Positions 51,008 through 59,402 of a DNA stretch of 64,000 nucleotides are shown piece after piece. Below the pieces are notes generated by a model. The model saw only the letters and a program-made list of their open reading frames with translations. It was not told where the DNA came from and did no database searches. Position 1 is the first letter of the stretch. Every line of letters starts with the position of its first letter. The stretch comes from JBGUVL01 sp964370395 (GTDB lineage Bacteria; Bacillota_I; Bacilli_A; Erysipelotrichales; Erysipelotrichaceae), in NCBI GenBank assembly GCA_964370395.1, contig CAYJIZ010000008.1, forward strand, positions 39,247-103,246. Direction: 5' to 3'. The translations under genes and the position numbers were made by a program.

Positions 51008-51853
51008 ATGAGAATAGCATGGATTGGAACTGGTGTCATGGGGAAAGCAATGGCAAATCATTTAATCGAAGCGAAACATGACGTAAACGTATATAATCGA
51101 AGCAAAGAAAAACTGAAAGAATTCGAAGGCAGAGCAAATGTATTTGACTCTATTGCAAGTTGTGTAAAAGATTGTGATTATGTATTTACGATGGTTGCTT
51201 ACCCAAAAGATGTAGAAGAAGTGTATTTAGGTGAGAATGGAATAGTGGCAAACGCCAAAGAAGACGCAATCTTAATTGATATGACGACTTCCTCTCCCCT
51301 ATTAGCTAAAAAAATAGCAGAGAGTGCAAAACAAAAAGTCCTTGATGCACCTGTATCTGGAGGAGATAGCGGAGCCAAAGCTGCAACATTATCAATTATG
51401 GTCGGTGGTGACTATGAAGCTTATCATAAAACACAAGCGTTATTTGCGTTAATGGGAACAAATATTAATTACATTGGCGAAAGCGGGTTTGGTCAACATT
51501 GTAAAATGTGCAACCAAATCGCTGTTGCCGGGGCAACTGCTGCCTATAGTGAAGCGTTGGTTTATATGAGACAAAACGGACTTGATCCACAACTTGTCTT
51601 AAAAGCGATTGCTAGTGGGGCTGCTGGTAGTTGGCAAATAAACAATATGGCTCCTAGAGTTTTGGATGGCGATTTTGCTCCTGGGTTTTTCATCAAACAC
51701 TTTGTGAAAGATATGAAAATCGCCAAAGAAGTGATGGAAAAACACAATGTCAGTTTACAAATGTTAGATAGCGTTTTAGCAATGTATGAGGAACTTGAAG
51801 CAAAAGGAATGCAAGATTTAGGAACACAAGCACTATTAAAATACTATGAGTAA
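51008..51853 (+). CDS. NAD(P)-dependent beta-hydroxyacid dehydrogenase (3-hydroxyisobutyrate dehydrogenase family)
   Basis: The 281-residue protein has the Rossmann motif IGTGVMG (6-12), the substrate signature LDAPVSGGDSGA (about 112-123) and the catalytic lysine in GQHCKMCNQ (K166), then a C-terminal helical domain with FIKHFVKDMKIAKE. The family includes tartronate semialdehyde reductase, 3-hydroxyisobutyrate dehydrogenase and gamma-hydroxybutyrate dehydrogenase. The substrate cannot be chosen from sequence alone, and there are no neighbouring pathway genes. A TGATAATATG start follows a GAGGTG ribosome site. Confidence 0.87.
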   Translation: MRIAWIGTGVMGKAMANHLIEAKHDVNVYNRSKEKLKEFEGRANVFDSIASCVKDCDYVFTMVAYPKDVEEVYLGENGIVANAKEDAILIDMTTSSPLLAKKIAESAKQKVLDAPVSGGDSGAKAATLSIMVGGDYEAYHKTQALFALMGTNINYIGESGFGQHCKMCNQIAVAGATAAYSEALVYMRQNGLDPQLVLKAIASGAAGSWQINNMAPRVLDGDFAPGFFIKHFVKDMKIAKEVMEKHNVSLQMLDSVLAMYEELEAKGMQDLGTQALLKYYE

Positions 51854-51859
51854 AATGAA

Positions 51860-51897
51860 AAAAGAGGAATCGTTATCGAACGGTTCCTCTTTTCTTT
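51860..51897. terminator. Bidirectional terminator between convergent genes
   Basis: A long stem (AAGAGGAA...TTCCTCTT, with an inner CG/CG pair) lies between the dehydrogenase and the cytidylate-kinase-like gene. TTTTCTTTCT follows on the plus strand and TTTTTTCATTTT on the minus strand. Confidence 0.78.
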
Positions 51898-51909
51898 CTC
51901 ACTTTTCAA

Positions 51910-52524
51910 TTATTTTTCTTCTACTAATTCAACAATCATATCGACAATTTTATCCAAACCAAATTTTGTGGAATCAATAGATAAGTTGTAGTTGTTGGCA
52001 TTTCCCCATTTGCGTCCCGTGTAGTAATTATAATAGTTAGCACGCTCACGATCAATCTTTCCTAAAAAGTCTTCCACATCTACTGCAGCGATCTTGTATT
52101 CTTCAATAGCACGAAGTTTACGATCTTCTAATTCACCATGTACATAGATATGAATTGCATTTTCATAATCTTTTAATACATAATCAGAGCATCTACCAAC
52201 GATAACACAAGGACCACTTTTCGCAATGTTTTCAATCACATCTGATTGCACCATAAACATACGATCATTTAATGACATCATCGAATTAATCGTAACAGGA
52301 CTTCCTAGCGTATACCCAATTGTTCCTAATAGATAAAAAGAACGACTCGTACGGTATTCTTCGCTTTCAAATACTTCTTGATCAATTCCGCTTTCGGCAG
52401 CTGCCATAGCAATTAATTCTTTGTCATAAAAAGGAATGTCCAAACGTTCTGCCAATTTCTTAGCAATTAATCTTCCTCCACTTCCAAATTGTCTACTAAT
52501 TGTAATGATTGCATTTGTTTTCAT
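51910..52524 (-). CDS. Cytidylate kinase-like protein
   Basis: From the ATG at 52524 (MKTNAIITISRQFGSGG, GAGGT upstream) the 204-residue protein has the signature N-terminus ISRQFGSGGRLIAKKLAERL, an unusual P-loop variant of the cytidylate-kinase-like family (PF13189). It also has DIPFYDKELI, CVIVGRCSDYVL and the C-terminal YYNYYTGRKWG. Members are common in Clostridia and Erysipelotrichia and their substrate is not established. It has its own promoter. Confidence 0.8.
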   Translation of the reverse strand: MKTNAIITISRQFGSGGRLIAKKLAERLDIPFYDKELIAMAAAESGIDQEVFESEEYRTSRSFYLLGTIGYTLGSPVTINSMMSLNDRMFMVQSDVIENIAKSGPCVIVGRCSDYVLKDYENAIHIYVHGELEDRKLRAIEEYKIAAVDVEDFLGKIDRERANYYNYYTGRKWGNANNYNLSIDSTKFGLDKIVDMIVELVEEK

Positions 52525-52549
52525 AAGAAATACCTCTCTTCCTACTTTC

Positions 52550-52578
52550 ATTATACAATTTTAAACTTGAATTGTCAC
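52550..52578 (-). promoter_or_regulatory. Promoter of the cytidylate kinase-like gene
   Basis: Minus-strand GTGACA (52573-52578) and TATAAT (52550-52555) at 17 bases. Confidence 0.65.
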
Positions 52579-52592
52579 AACTTTGCTTATGC

Positions 52593-53126
52593 TCACAAGT
52601 TGTTTTTTGTAGCTTCGTATTTCATAAAGGCAACAATTGTTTTTCCATCTTTGATTTCGTTGTTGCAAATCATTTCATACATCTTTTGTTTGCTTACTTT
52701 AAACACTTCAACATGTTCACCTTCGTCAAGTTGCTGTTGACGATAAACACAGTTTTTGGCTACTACCATATGAATGATTTCACTGCAATAAGCGACGGTT
52801 GGATAGAAGTATCCAAGATAGGTAACCTCATCACTAATGTATCCTGTTTCCTCTAACAACTCACGCATTCCACTCTCTTCAAAACGCTCATCGCCATCTT
52901 GTTTTCCACCAGGTAGTTCAAACAATTCTTCTTTGAATGGATAACGAAATTGTTTCGCCAAAATGATGTTCTCATCTTCATCAAATGCCAAAACACAAAC
53001 ACCACCTGTGTTATGCACCACTTCTCGCATACTTTGATGGCCATCTTCCAATTCGATACGATCCTTCTCTACCTTTATTATCTTTCCATCGTATATTACT
53101 TCACTTTGTAAACACTTTTCTTTCAT
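52593..53126 (-). CDS. NUDIX hydrolase, ADP-ribose pyrophosphatase type
   Basis: The 177-residue protein carries the complete Nudix box GGKQDGDERFEESGMRELLE-ETG near 85-107, with the metal-binding glutamates of RELLEET. The upstream EEVVHN-like MREVVHNTGGVCVLAF is typical of the ADP-ribose pyrophosphatase branch. It hydrolyses a nucleoside diphosphate linked to another moiety; ADP-ribose is the commonest substrate. It is 10 bases downstream of hemW, in one operon. Confidence 0.87.
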   Translation of the reverse strand: MKEKCLQSEVIYDGKIIKVEKDRIELEDGHQSMREVVHNTGGVCVLAFDEDENIILAKQFRYPFKEELFELPGGKQDGDERFEESGMRELLEETGYISDEVTYLGYFYPTVAYCSEIIHMVVAKNCVYRQQQLDEGEHVEVFKVSKQKMYEMICNNEIKDGKTIVAFMKYEATKNNL

Positions 53127-53136
53127 CTTATTTCTC

Positions 53137-54225
53137 CTAATCCATAAAATCGACTAATATATCATGCAAATAAAACATTGCTTTCTCACTTACAAACAAG
53201 TAGTCATCTTGAACAATTAAATCCTTTTGGTCTAATCGTTTCTTTATTTTATCGTAATAATAAGTAATACAATCAACTTGATACAGATCTTTAAATCGTT
53301 TTAAATCCAATCCTTGGCGCATTCGTAATGACATCATGATATGTTCAAACATCATGTCTTCTTTGCTTAACACCTCTTCTTCTAACTCTTCTTTATGGTT
53401 ACAATAATCTATTATACTGCCTTGTTTTGTATAACGAATGTTTCCTTTTTTACCACTTGCACCTAAACCAAATCCATAAAAGTCTTCATAACGCCAATAT
53501 GCTTTGTTATGTTTGGATTCGTAACCATCTTTTGCAAAGTTCGCGATTTCGTATTGGTGGAACCCATATTGTGCGCTTATGGCAATGGCTTCTTCATACA
53601 TTTTCGCTTCTAAGTCATTTGCACATACTTTGTAGTTCATCTTATGAAACACACTGTTTTCTTCAATCGTTAACGAATACAGTGAAATATGTTTCACATT
53701 GGGATTTGAACAAAGTAGATGCAAATCTTCTTGCCACATTGATAACGTCTGACTTGGTAATCCATAAATTAAGTCGACCGAAATATTGTTCATTCCCCAT
53801 TCATGTAAATTATCTAACATTTTTATTACATCATCGCTTGTATGCTTTCGATTCATTAAACGCAACAAATTATCTTGCATCGATTGCACACCAAGCGAAA
53901 TTCGATTAACTCCATGTTTTAAAAGCAATTGCATTTTTTCTTTGGTAAGTGATTCTAAATTAGATTCAATGGTATACTCTTGTACATTTTTTAAATAAGG
54001 ATCAAAATAATGCAAAAGTACTTCCAGTTGTTTGTAAGACAAACAACTAGGCGTTCCACCGCCTATGTAAATGGTTTCTAACTCATCAATTGTCAGCTCT
54101 TTGAATTCCTTCGCTACTACTTCTAAGTATTTATTCACTAATGTTTCGTCATAAATACTACGTTTAAAGTCACAGTAATAACAGATGGAAGAACAAAAAG
54201 GGATATGCAAATATAAGTATGACAT
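53137..54225 (-). CDS. hemW: HemW-type radical SAM protein (HemN-like)
   Basis: The 362-residue protein begins YLHIPFCSSICYYCDF, with the radical SAM cysteines C11, C15 and C18, and has GGGTPSCL, LGVQSMQDNLL and IYGLPSQTLSMWQEDL. It lacks the N-terminal region and the fourth cysteine of true coproporphyrinogen dehydrogenase HemN. HemW proteins are haem chaperones that pass haem to apoproteins. It often sits next to lepA in Firmicutes, as here with one GNAT gene between. A C-terminal winged-helix domain follows (residues about 280-360). Confidence 0.9.
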   Translation of the reverse strand: MSYLYLHIPFCSSICYYCDFKRSIYDETLVNKYLEVVAKEFKELTIDELETIYIGGGTPSCLSYKQLEVLLHYFDPYLKNVQEYTIESNLESLTKEKMQLLLKHGVNRISLGVQSMQDNLLRLMNRKHTSDDVIKMLDNLHEWGMNNISVDLIYGLPSQTLSMWQEDLHLLCSNPNVKHISLYSLTIEENSVFHKMNYKVCANDLEAKMYEEAIAISAQYGFHQYEIANFAKDGYESKHNKAYWRYEDFYGFGLGASGKKGNIRYTKQGSIIDYCNHKEELEEEVLSKEDMMFEHIMMSLRMRQGLDLKRFKDLYQVDCITYYYDKIKKRLDQKDLIVQDDYLFVSEKAMFYLHDILVDFMD

Positions 54226-54248
54226 AATGAACTCCTTTATCTACTTTT

Positions 54249-54257
54249 ATTCTATCA
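54249..54257 (-). promoter_or_regulatory. Possible extended -10 promoter of hemW
   Basis: Minus-strand TAGAAT (54249-54254) preceded by TGA. The -35 is poor. Confidence 0.35.
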
Positions 54258-54277
54258 TAATTAACAATGAAATAAGC

Positions 54278-54312
54278 GAATAAAAAGCAGTTGATAGAAA
54301 TATCAACTGCTT
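54278..54312 (-). terminator. Terminator of the lepA-GNAT operon
   Basis: Minus-strand 12-bp stem AAGCAGTTGATA/TATCAACTGCTT (54285-54296 with 54301-54312), four-base loop, then TTTATTC. It contains part of the GNAT stop codon. Confidence 0.88.
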
Positions 54313-54793
54313 ATAACATTTTTCGTAAATAGTAATCATCCATGACATAACCATTCCCAATATCATTTACGACGCTATCAAAAATTTCAAACCCCATTTT
54401 TTGATAGATTGCAATGGTTGTCTCATTGTATTTATTGCAAGTTAACCATATGGATTTACATTTGTTTTCTTTCGCTAATTGTTCGATATAAAGCATTGCT
54501 TTGCTCGCTAGTTTCAAACCTCGCGCTGCTTTTTCTACATATAGTTTACTTAAAAACAGAGATTCTTCAATGTGGATAGAAAAGAAACCAACCAATTTAC
54601 CAAGATGTTGAATTTGGTAAAATTGATATCCTTCTTGTATCGCTTCTGTGATTGCTGTTTCACTTAAAAAACGAGCAAGCATATAATCGACTTGTTGCTT
54701 TCCAATAATAGGGGTAAAATGTTCATTCCAAATTACTTCCGCTTTGTCTGCAACTTCTTTGATTTCTTCCTTTGTGTTAACAAGTGAGAACAT
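54311..54793 (-). CDS. GNAT-family N-acetyltransferase
   Basis: The 160-residue protein has the GNAT acetyl-CoA loop in LYVEKAARGLKLASKAMLYIEQLA (the R/Q-x-x-G-x-G/A site, here RGLKLAS) and the C-terminal beta strand IWLTCNKYNETTIAIYQKMGF. The substrate is unknown. It starts 1 base before the lepA stop codon region and shares that operon, which suggests a translation-linked or housekeeping role, but this is weak inference. Confidence 0.82.
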   Translation of the reverse strand: MFSLVNTKEEIKEVADKAEVIWNEHFTPIIGKQQVDYMLARFLSETAITEAIQEGYQFYQIQHLGKLVGFFSIHIEESLFLSKLYVEKAARGLKLASKAMLYIEQLAKENKCKSIWLTCNKYNETTIAIYQKMGFEIFDSVVNDIGNGYVMDDYYLRKML

Positions 54794-54794
54794 A

Positions 54795-56597
54795 TTACTC
54801 GTCCTCCATTGATAATACAGCCATAAACGCTTCTTGTGGAATGTCTACACTACCAACAGATTTCATACGCTTTTTACCTTCTTTTTGTTTCTCTAACAAT
54901 TTCTTCTTACGAGAGATATCTCCCCCATAACATTTCGCTAATACGTTTTTACGTAATGACTTAATATTTGTTCGAGCAACGATTTTACCACCAATCGCAG
55001 CTTGAATAGGAATTTCGAATTGATGTTTCGGTATCAATTCTTTTAATTTTGATGTTAATTGGCTTCCTCTTTGGTGTGCAAAGTCTTTGTGCACGATGAT
55101 ACTTAATGCATCAATAATTTCACCATTTAATAAAATATCCATTTTCGCCAAATTACTTGATTGGTAACCGATGATTTCATAATCGAAAGAGGCATATCCT
55201 TTTGTACAAGATTTCAAACGATCAAAGAAATCAAAAACAATTTCAGCCAAAGGCAATTCATAAATCACGTTCATACGATTGGCATCAATGTAAATCATAT
55301 CTTTGTAAATCCCACGTTTCTTTTGGCACAATTCCATAATTGCACCAACGTATTCGTTAGGAACCATAATGGTTGCTTTTACATAAGGTTCTTCAATACG
55401 GTCAATCTTCTGTGCTTCTGGAAGCAAAGATGGATTATCTACAAGTATCATAGAACCATCATTCATATAAGTATGGTAGACAACGGATGGAGAGGTAGCG
55501 ATCATTTCAATGTTGTATTCACGTTCGATACGTTCTTGAACAACATCCATGTGTAACAATCCTAAAAATCCACAACGAAACCCAAATCCTAGAGCTTGTG
55601 ATGCTTCCGCCTCGAATTGTAACGATGCATCATTTAATTGTAGTTTTTCTAATGCATCTCGTAAGTCATTGTATTTCGCGTTATCAATCGGATATAACCC
55701 ACAGTAAACCATTGGATTCATAACACGATATCCTTCTAAAGCACTATCCGCAGGATGATTGTCCGTTGTGATCGTATCTCCGACGCGAACGTCTTTAATC
55801 GATTTGATTGCACCGCTAATCCAACCTACTTCACCACATAACAATTCGTCTTTTTTCACTTCTTTTGGATTACGAATTCCTACTTCTAATACTTCGTAAA
55901 CAGCACCTGTTGCCATAAAACGAATGTTATCTCCAACTTTTATTTTTCCCTCTTTAATACTTACGAATGCGATAACCCCACGATACGAATCATATATGGA
56001 ATCAAACACCAATGCTTTTAAAGGTGCATTCACATCACCTTGTGGAGCAGGTACATACTTAACAATCGCTTCTAAAACATCTTGGATGTTTAATCCACTT
56101 TTTGCACTGATTAATGGTGCAAAGGAAGCATCCAAGCCTATTACATCTTCAATTTCTTGTTTCACAACATCTGGTTGTGCACTTGGTAAATCGATTTTGT
56201 TGATGACAGGTAAAATTTCCAAATCATTATCCAATGCCAAATACACATTTGCTAATGTTTGTGCTTCTATCCCTTGTGCTGCATCCACAACCAAAACAGC
56301 TCCTTCACAAGCTGCTAAAGAACGTGACACCTCATAAGTAAAATCGACATGTCCTGGTGTGTCAATTAAATGAAAAATGTAATCTTGCCCATCCTTACTA
56401 CGATAGGTTAATTGCACCGCGTTTAATTTAATGGTAATACCGCGTTCTCTTTCTAAGTCCATCGTATCTAATAATTGTGATTTCATATCTCGTTGTGTTA
56501 CTGTTTCAGTAAACTCTAAGATACGATCGGCTAATGTCGACTTTCCATGATCAATATGCGCGATAATGGAAAAGTTACGTATATTTTTTTGATTCAT
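54795..56597 (-). CDS. lepA: Elongation factor 4 (LepA)
   Basis: LepA is a ribosome-associated GTPase that helps with back-translocation or initiation under stress. The 600-residue protein has the G1 motif AHIDHGKST (13-21), G3 DTPGHVDF, G4 NKID and G5 SAKSG, then EF-G-like domains II-III, V and the LepA-specific C-terminal domain with SLRKNVLAKCYGGDISRKKKLLEKQKEGKKRMK-type residues. The start follows AAAGGAG. The terminal GNAT gene follows immediately. Confidence 0.98.
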   Translation of the reverse strand: MNQKNIRNFSIIAHIDHGKSTLADRILEFTETVTQRDMKSQLLDTMDLERERGITIKLNAVQLTYRSKDGQDYIFHLIDTPGHVDFTYEVSRSLAACEGAVLVVDAAQGIEAQTLANVYLALDNDLEILPVINKIDLPSAQPDVVKQEIEDVIGLDASFAPLISAKSGLNIQDVLEAIVKYVPAPQGDVNAPLKALVFDSIYDSYRGVIAFVSIKEGKIKVGDNIRFMATGAVYEVLEVGIRNPKEVKKDELLCGEVGWISGAIKSIKDVRVGDTITTDNHPADSALEGYRVMNPMVYCGLYPIDNAKYNDLRDALEKLQLNDASLQFEAEASQALGFGFRCGFLGLLHMDVVQERIEREYNIEMIATSPSVVYHTYMNDGSMILVDNPSLLPEAQKIDRIEEPYVKATIMVPNEYVGAIMELCQKKRGIYKDMIYIDANRMNVIYELPLAEIVFDFFDRLKSCTKGYASFDYEIIGYQSSNLAKMDILLNGEIIDALSIIVHKDFAHQRGSQLTSKLKELIPKHQFEIPIQAAIGGKIVARTNIKSLRKNVLAKCYGGDISRKKKLLEKQKEGKKRMKSVGSVDIPQEAFMAVLSMEDE

Positions 56598-56631
56598 TAA
56601 GAATCTCCTTTCTAACTCAATTGTGAACTTA

Positions 56632-57543
56632 CTAATTCACAAATTTTCTTCCTGCACCATTAATGAATTCTTTGGCACTGCATTTTGCCTTTCCTTCTAA
56701 TTGTACATATAATAATTGTAGTGTTCCATTTTCACATTGTAAGTACAATTGTTTCTCTTGTACATACAAACTTCCAACTGGAAATAAGACATCATAAGAA
56801 TGAAATCTTGCTTCATGAATTTTTATTTTTTTCCCATCCACTTCAATGTAACCCACAGGCCAACTAATTAAACTACGAATGTGGTTGTATACCGTGTGTA
56901 CATCTTGATTGGCATTAATTTTTTCTTCTTCTTTGCTTATGTTGTAGGCATACGTTACTTTACTTTCGTCTTGTTGCACAAATTGTGCTTTTTCTTCGAT
57001 TAATAAAGGTAGCGCTTCATGAATTGCTATTTGTGCGCAATCCATCAATTTATCATGCAAAATTGCTGTCGTATCATCTTTCTCAATGATGACTTCTTTT
57101 TGCAACATGTAGTCCCCTGCATCCATTTTTTGCACCATACGCATAATGGATACACCTGTTTTATCTCTACCATACATAATGGCTTTATGAATTGGTGCAC
57201 CACCACGTAAATCTGGCAACAAAGATGCATGCACGTTTACACTTCCTAACTTAGGAAAATCTAAAATGTGCTGTGGAATCATTTGTCCATATGCACAAGT
57301 CACGATTAAATCTGGATTCCATTGTTTGATTTGTTCATAGTCATCTTTGATTTTGATCGGTTGAAAAACATCGATTTTGTTCTCCAGTGCACAAGCCTTC
57401 ACAGGAGTTGGTGTTACAATCTGTTTTCTTCCTACTTTTTTATCGGGTTGTGACACTACTCCAACAACCTCATAATTATCTTTTAACAACTGTTTTAACA
57501 CCGCAGTTGCGAAAATTGGCGTTCCCATAAAAACGATACGCAT
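56632..57543 (-). CDS. fmt: Methionyl-tRNA formyltransferase
   Basis: Fmt formylates initiator Met-tRNA with 10-formyl-THF. The 303-residue protein starts MRIVFMGTPIFATAVLKQLL and shows the catalytic region SVNVHASLLPDLRGGAPIHKAI (Asn, His, and a following Asp), then the C-terminal anticodon-side domain. It is 34 bases upstream of lepA, so the two are probably co-transcribed. It is transcribed divergently from rpsT. Confidence 0.97.
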   Translation of the reverse strand: MRIVFMGTPIFATAVLKQLLKDNYEVVGVVSQPDKKVGRKQIVTPTPVKACALENKIDVFQPIKIKDDYEQIKQWNPDLIVTCAYGQMIPQHILDFPKLGSVNVHASLLPDLRGGAPIHKAIMYGRDKTGVSIMRMVQKMDAGDYMLQKEVIIEKDDTTAILHDKLMDCAQIAIHEALPLLIEEKAQFVQQDESKVTYAYNISKEEEKINANQDVHTVYNHIRSLISWPVGYIEVDGKKIKIHEARFHSYDVLFPVGSLYVQEKQLYLQCENGTLQLLYVQLEGKAKCSAKEFINGAGRKFVN

Positions 57544-57567
57544 TGTACATCACTCCTTAACATAACA

Positions 57568-57595
57568 ATTATATCCAAAAACCTTAAAAATGCAA
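57568..57595 (-). promoter_or_regulatory. Promoter of fmt-lepA
   Basis: Minus-strand TTGCAT (57590-57595) and TATAAT (57568-57573) at 16 bases. The rest of the divergent spacer to 57705 is AT-rich and shows nothing else. Confidence 0.68.
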
Positions 57596-57705
57596 AAGAA
57601 AATAGCGTTGCTTTTGCGATTTCATAAGCTTGTTGTATTTTATTTATCAAATTATCTACTCATTTTAATAAAATCAGGCTTTCTTTTTAAATTTCAATGT
57701 GATTA

Positions 57706-57734
57706 TTGCTTTTTACAATTAGTTTTGTTATAAT
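57706..57734 (+). promoter_or_regulatory. Promoter of rpsT
   Basis: TTGCTT (57706-57711) and TATAAT (57729-57734) at 17 bases, with TGT before the -10. Confidence 0.7.
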
Positions 57735-57765
57735 TTTATGGCACATGAAATTAGGAGGTGTAGAA

Positions 57766-58029
57766 ATGCCTAACATTAAGTCACAAAAGAAACGTGTTAC
57801 TACAAACAACAAAAGAAACTTAGCAGTATCTTCTCAAAAAACAAACTTAAGAACTGCTCTTAAAGCTGTTGTAGCTGCTATTGAAGCTAACGATAAAGAT
57901 GCAGCAACAAAAGCATACGCTGTTGCTAGTTCTAAATTAGACAAAGCTGTTTCTGGTAGAGTTTGTCACAAAAACTATGCAAGTAGACAAAAAGCACGTT
58001 TAAGTAAAGCAATTAACGAAATTGCATAA
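57766..58029 (+). CDS. rpsT: 30S ribosomal protein S20
   Basis: The 87-residue S20 starts MPNIKSQKKRVTTNNKRN and has the typical lysine-rich helix (SQKTNLRTALKAVV) and a C-terminal segment with NYASRQKARLSKAINE. I use the ATG at 57766 with AGGAGG 7 bases ahead; an in-frame extension upstream would begin inside the promoter. The gene faces away from fmt-lepA and towards the phoH-to-sdaA block. In Bacillus it is likewise opposed to holA. Confidence 0.98.
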   Translation: MPNIKSQKKRVTTNNKRNLAVSSQKTNLRTALKAVVAAIEANDKDAATKAYAVASSKLDKAVSGRVCHKNYASRQKARLSKAINEIA

Positions 58030-58044
58030 TAAAAATGTATAAAT

Positions 58045-58075
58045 GAACATACCTATTATAGAGTATGTTTTTTTA
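58045..58075 (+). terminator. Terminator of rpsT
   Basis: AACATAC/GTATGTT stem (58045-58051 with 58063-58069), followed by seven Ts. Confidence 0.8.
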
Positions 58076-58093
58076 TGCGATTGGTTTCAAAAG

Positions 58094-58135
58094 CAGAAAG
58101 GTCCAAAATGAAATTTGGATACCTTCTGTTTTTTT
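58094..58135 (+). terminator. Second, larger hairpin-plus-T terminator downstream of rpsT
   Basis: A 13-bp stem with one bulge (CAGAA, GGT, CCAAA segments of 58094-58107 with 58114-58128) ends in TTTTTTTATTTT. It is a complete intrinsic terminator only 20 bases after the first. It could act as a back-up terminator. Confidence 0.7.
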
Positions 58136-58171
58136 ATTTTATGAACACAACATAGTAAGCTAACAATACAT

Positions 58172-58198
58172 TAAAAAAACACAGTTTTAAACTGTGTT
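58172..58198 (-). terminator. Terminator of comEA-comEC-holA-sdaA
   Basis: Minus-strand ACACAGTTTAAAACTGTGT palindrome (58180-58198) followed by seven Ts. It covers the first two bases of the sdaA stop codon. Confidence 0.85.
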
Positions 58199-59402
58199 AT
58201 TGTTGTTTCTCACAAGGAACGATAGTTGCCAATCCTCCAAGCGATGTTTCTTTTAGTTCAACAGCAAGTTTGTTTCCTGTATAGTTCATCGTATGTACTA
58301 CCATATCAAAACTTACTTTGCTTTCACGAATAGAACCTAAGTGTTTCATCAAGAAAGCGTTGTCCATACTTCTTAATGCTGCAACAGCGTTTCTTTCAAT
58401 ACATGGAATCATGACATATCCACCTACTGGGTCACAAGTTAATCCAAGATGATGCTCCATACCAATCTCTGCGGCATCTTCAATCTGCTTGTCGCTAAGT
58501 CGTTGAATAAAGGCAATGGCTGCACTTGCCATACTACAAGCTGCACCAATCTCCGCTTGGCATCCACCTTTTGCACCTGAAATAGTTGCGTTTTGTTTGA
58601 TTAAGTTACCAAATAAACCACCAACTTTTAAACTATCAACTAATATTTTCTTATCGACACCTTTGTTGTTGTAGTAATAATACATTAACGCTGGTAAGAC
58701 ACCACTACTTCCAAGAGTCGGTGCGGTAACTGTAATTCCACCAGATGCATTTTCTTCCGCAGCCGCATACGCATACGAACTGATTAGCATCTTACTTCTC
58801 TCTTCGTAATCCATACGATTTGCGATATCGTTTAATTTCTTAGCGCTTCTTTCTAATTTCAGTTTCCCTGGTAAAAGACCTTCTTTGCTTAATCCAGTTT
58901 CTACAGTATTTAGCATTTGTTCTAAAATGGAAAACATGTAATCATCGATATCTTCGCATTCGTTGATATAATCAATGATTCTTAATTTGTTTTCTTTACA
59001 ATACGCTTTGATATCATCAAAACTTTGTTGTGTGTACACTTCTTCGCTTTCTTCTTGTTGGTGGCAACCTTTGATTTGAATCGCTCCACCACCAACGGAA
59101 TAAACAGTCCATTCAAGAATTTCTTCCCCTTCGACAAATGCTTTTAAAATCATCGTGTTAGGGTGTTCTTTTGTTTCGCTATGAAAAAATACTTTTGATT
59201 CGATTGGTTTCAACGTTTCCATAACGATATAGTCAGTTAAATGCCCTTTTCCTGTAAGTGATAAAGAACCATATAAATGCACTTCATAAAAAGTAGCATC
59301 TTTTGTGTGTTCTTTAAATTTAAGACATGCTCGTTGTGGTCCAATAGTATGGGAACTAGAAGGACCAGGACCAATTCGATATAATTCTTTTAATGATTTC
59401 AT
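58197..59402 (-). CDS. sdaA: L-serine dehydratase, fused single-chain [4Fe-4S] type
   Basis: This enzyme deaminates L-serine to pyruvate. The 401-residue chain joins a shortened beta part (IGPGPSSSHTIGPQRA at 11-26, then a GSLSLTGKGH region) to an alpha part with SGGITVTAPTLGSSGVLPA, the cluster cysteines in AKGGCQAEIGAACSMASAA and LTCDPVGGYVMIPCIERNA. The usual Firmicute enzyme has separate SdaAA and SdaAB; the single chain resembles the E. coli form but is shorter. The ATG overlaps the holA stop (ATGA). Confidence 0.9.
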   Translation of the reverse strand: MKSLKELYRIGPGPSSSHTIGPQRACLKFKEHTKDATFYEVHLYGSLSLTGKGHLTDYIVMETLKPIESKVFFHSETKEHPNTMILKAFVEGEEILEWTVYSVGGGAIQIKGCHQQEESEEVYTQQSFDDIKAYCKENKLRIIDYINECEDIDDYMFSILEQMLNTVETGLSKEGLLPGKLKLERSAKKLNDIANRMDYEERSKMLISSYAYAAAEENASGGITVTAPTLGSSGVLPALMYYYYNNKGVDKKILVDSLKVGGLFGNLIKQNATISGAKGGCQAEIGAACSMASAAIAFIQRLSDKQIEDAAEIGMEHHLGLTCDPVGGYVMIPCIERNAVAALRSMDNAFLMKHLGSIRESKVSFDMVVHTMNYTGNKLAVELKETSLGGLATIVPCEKQQ

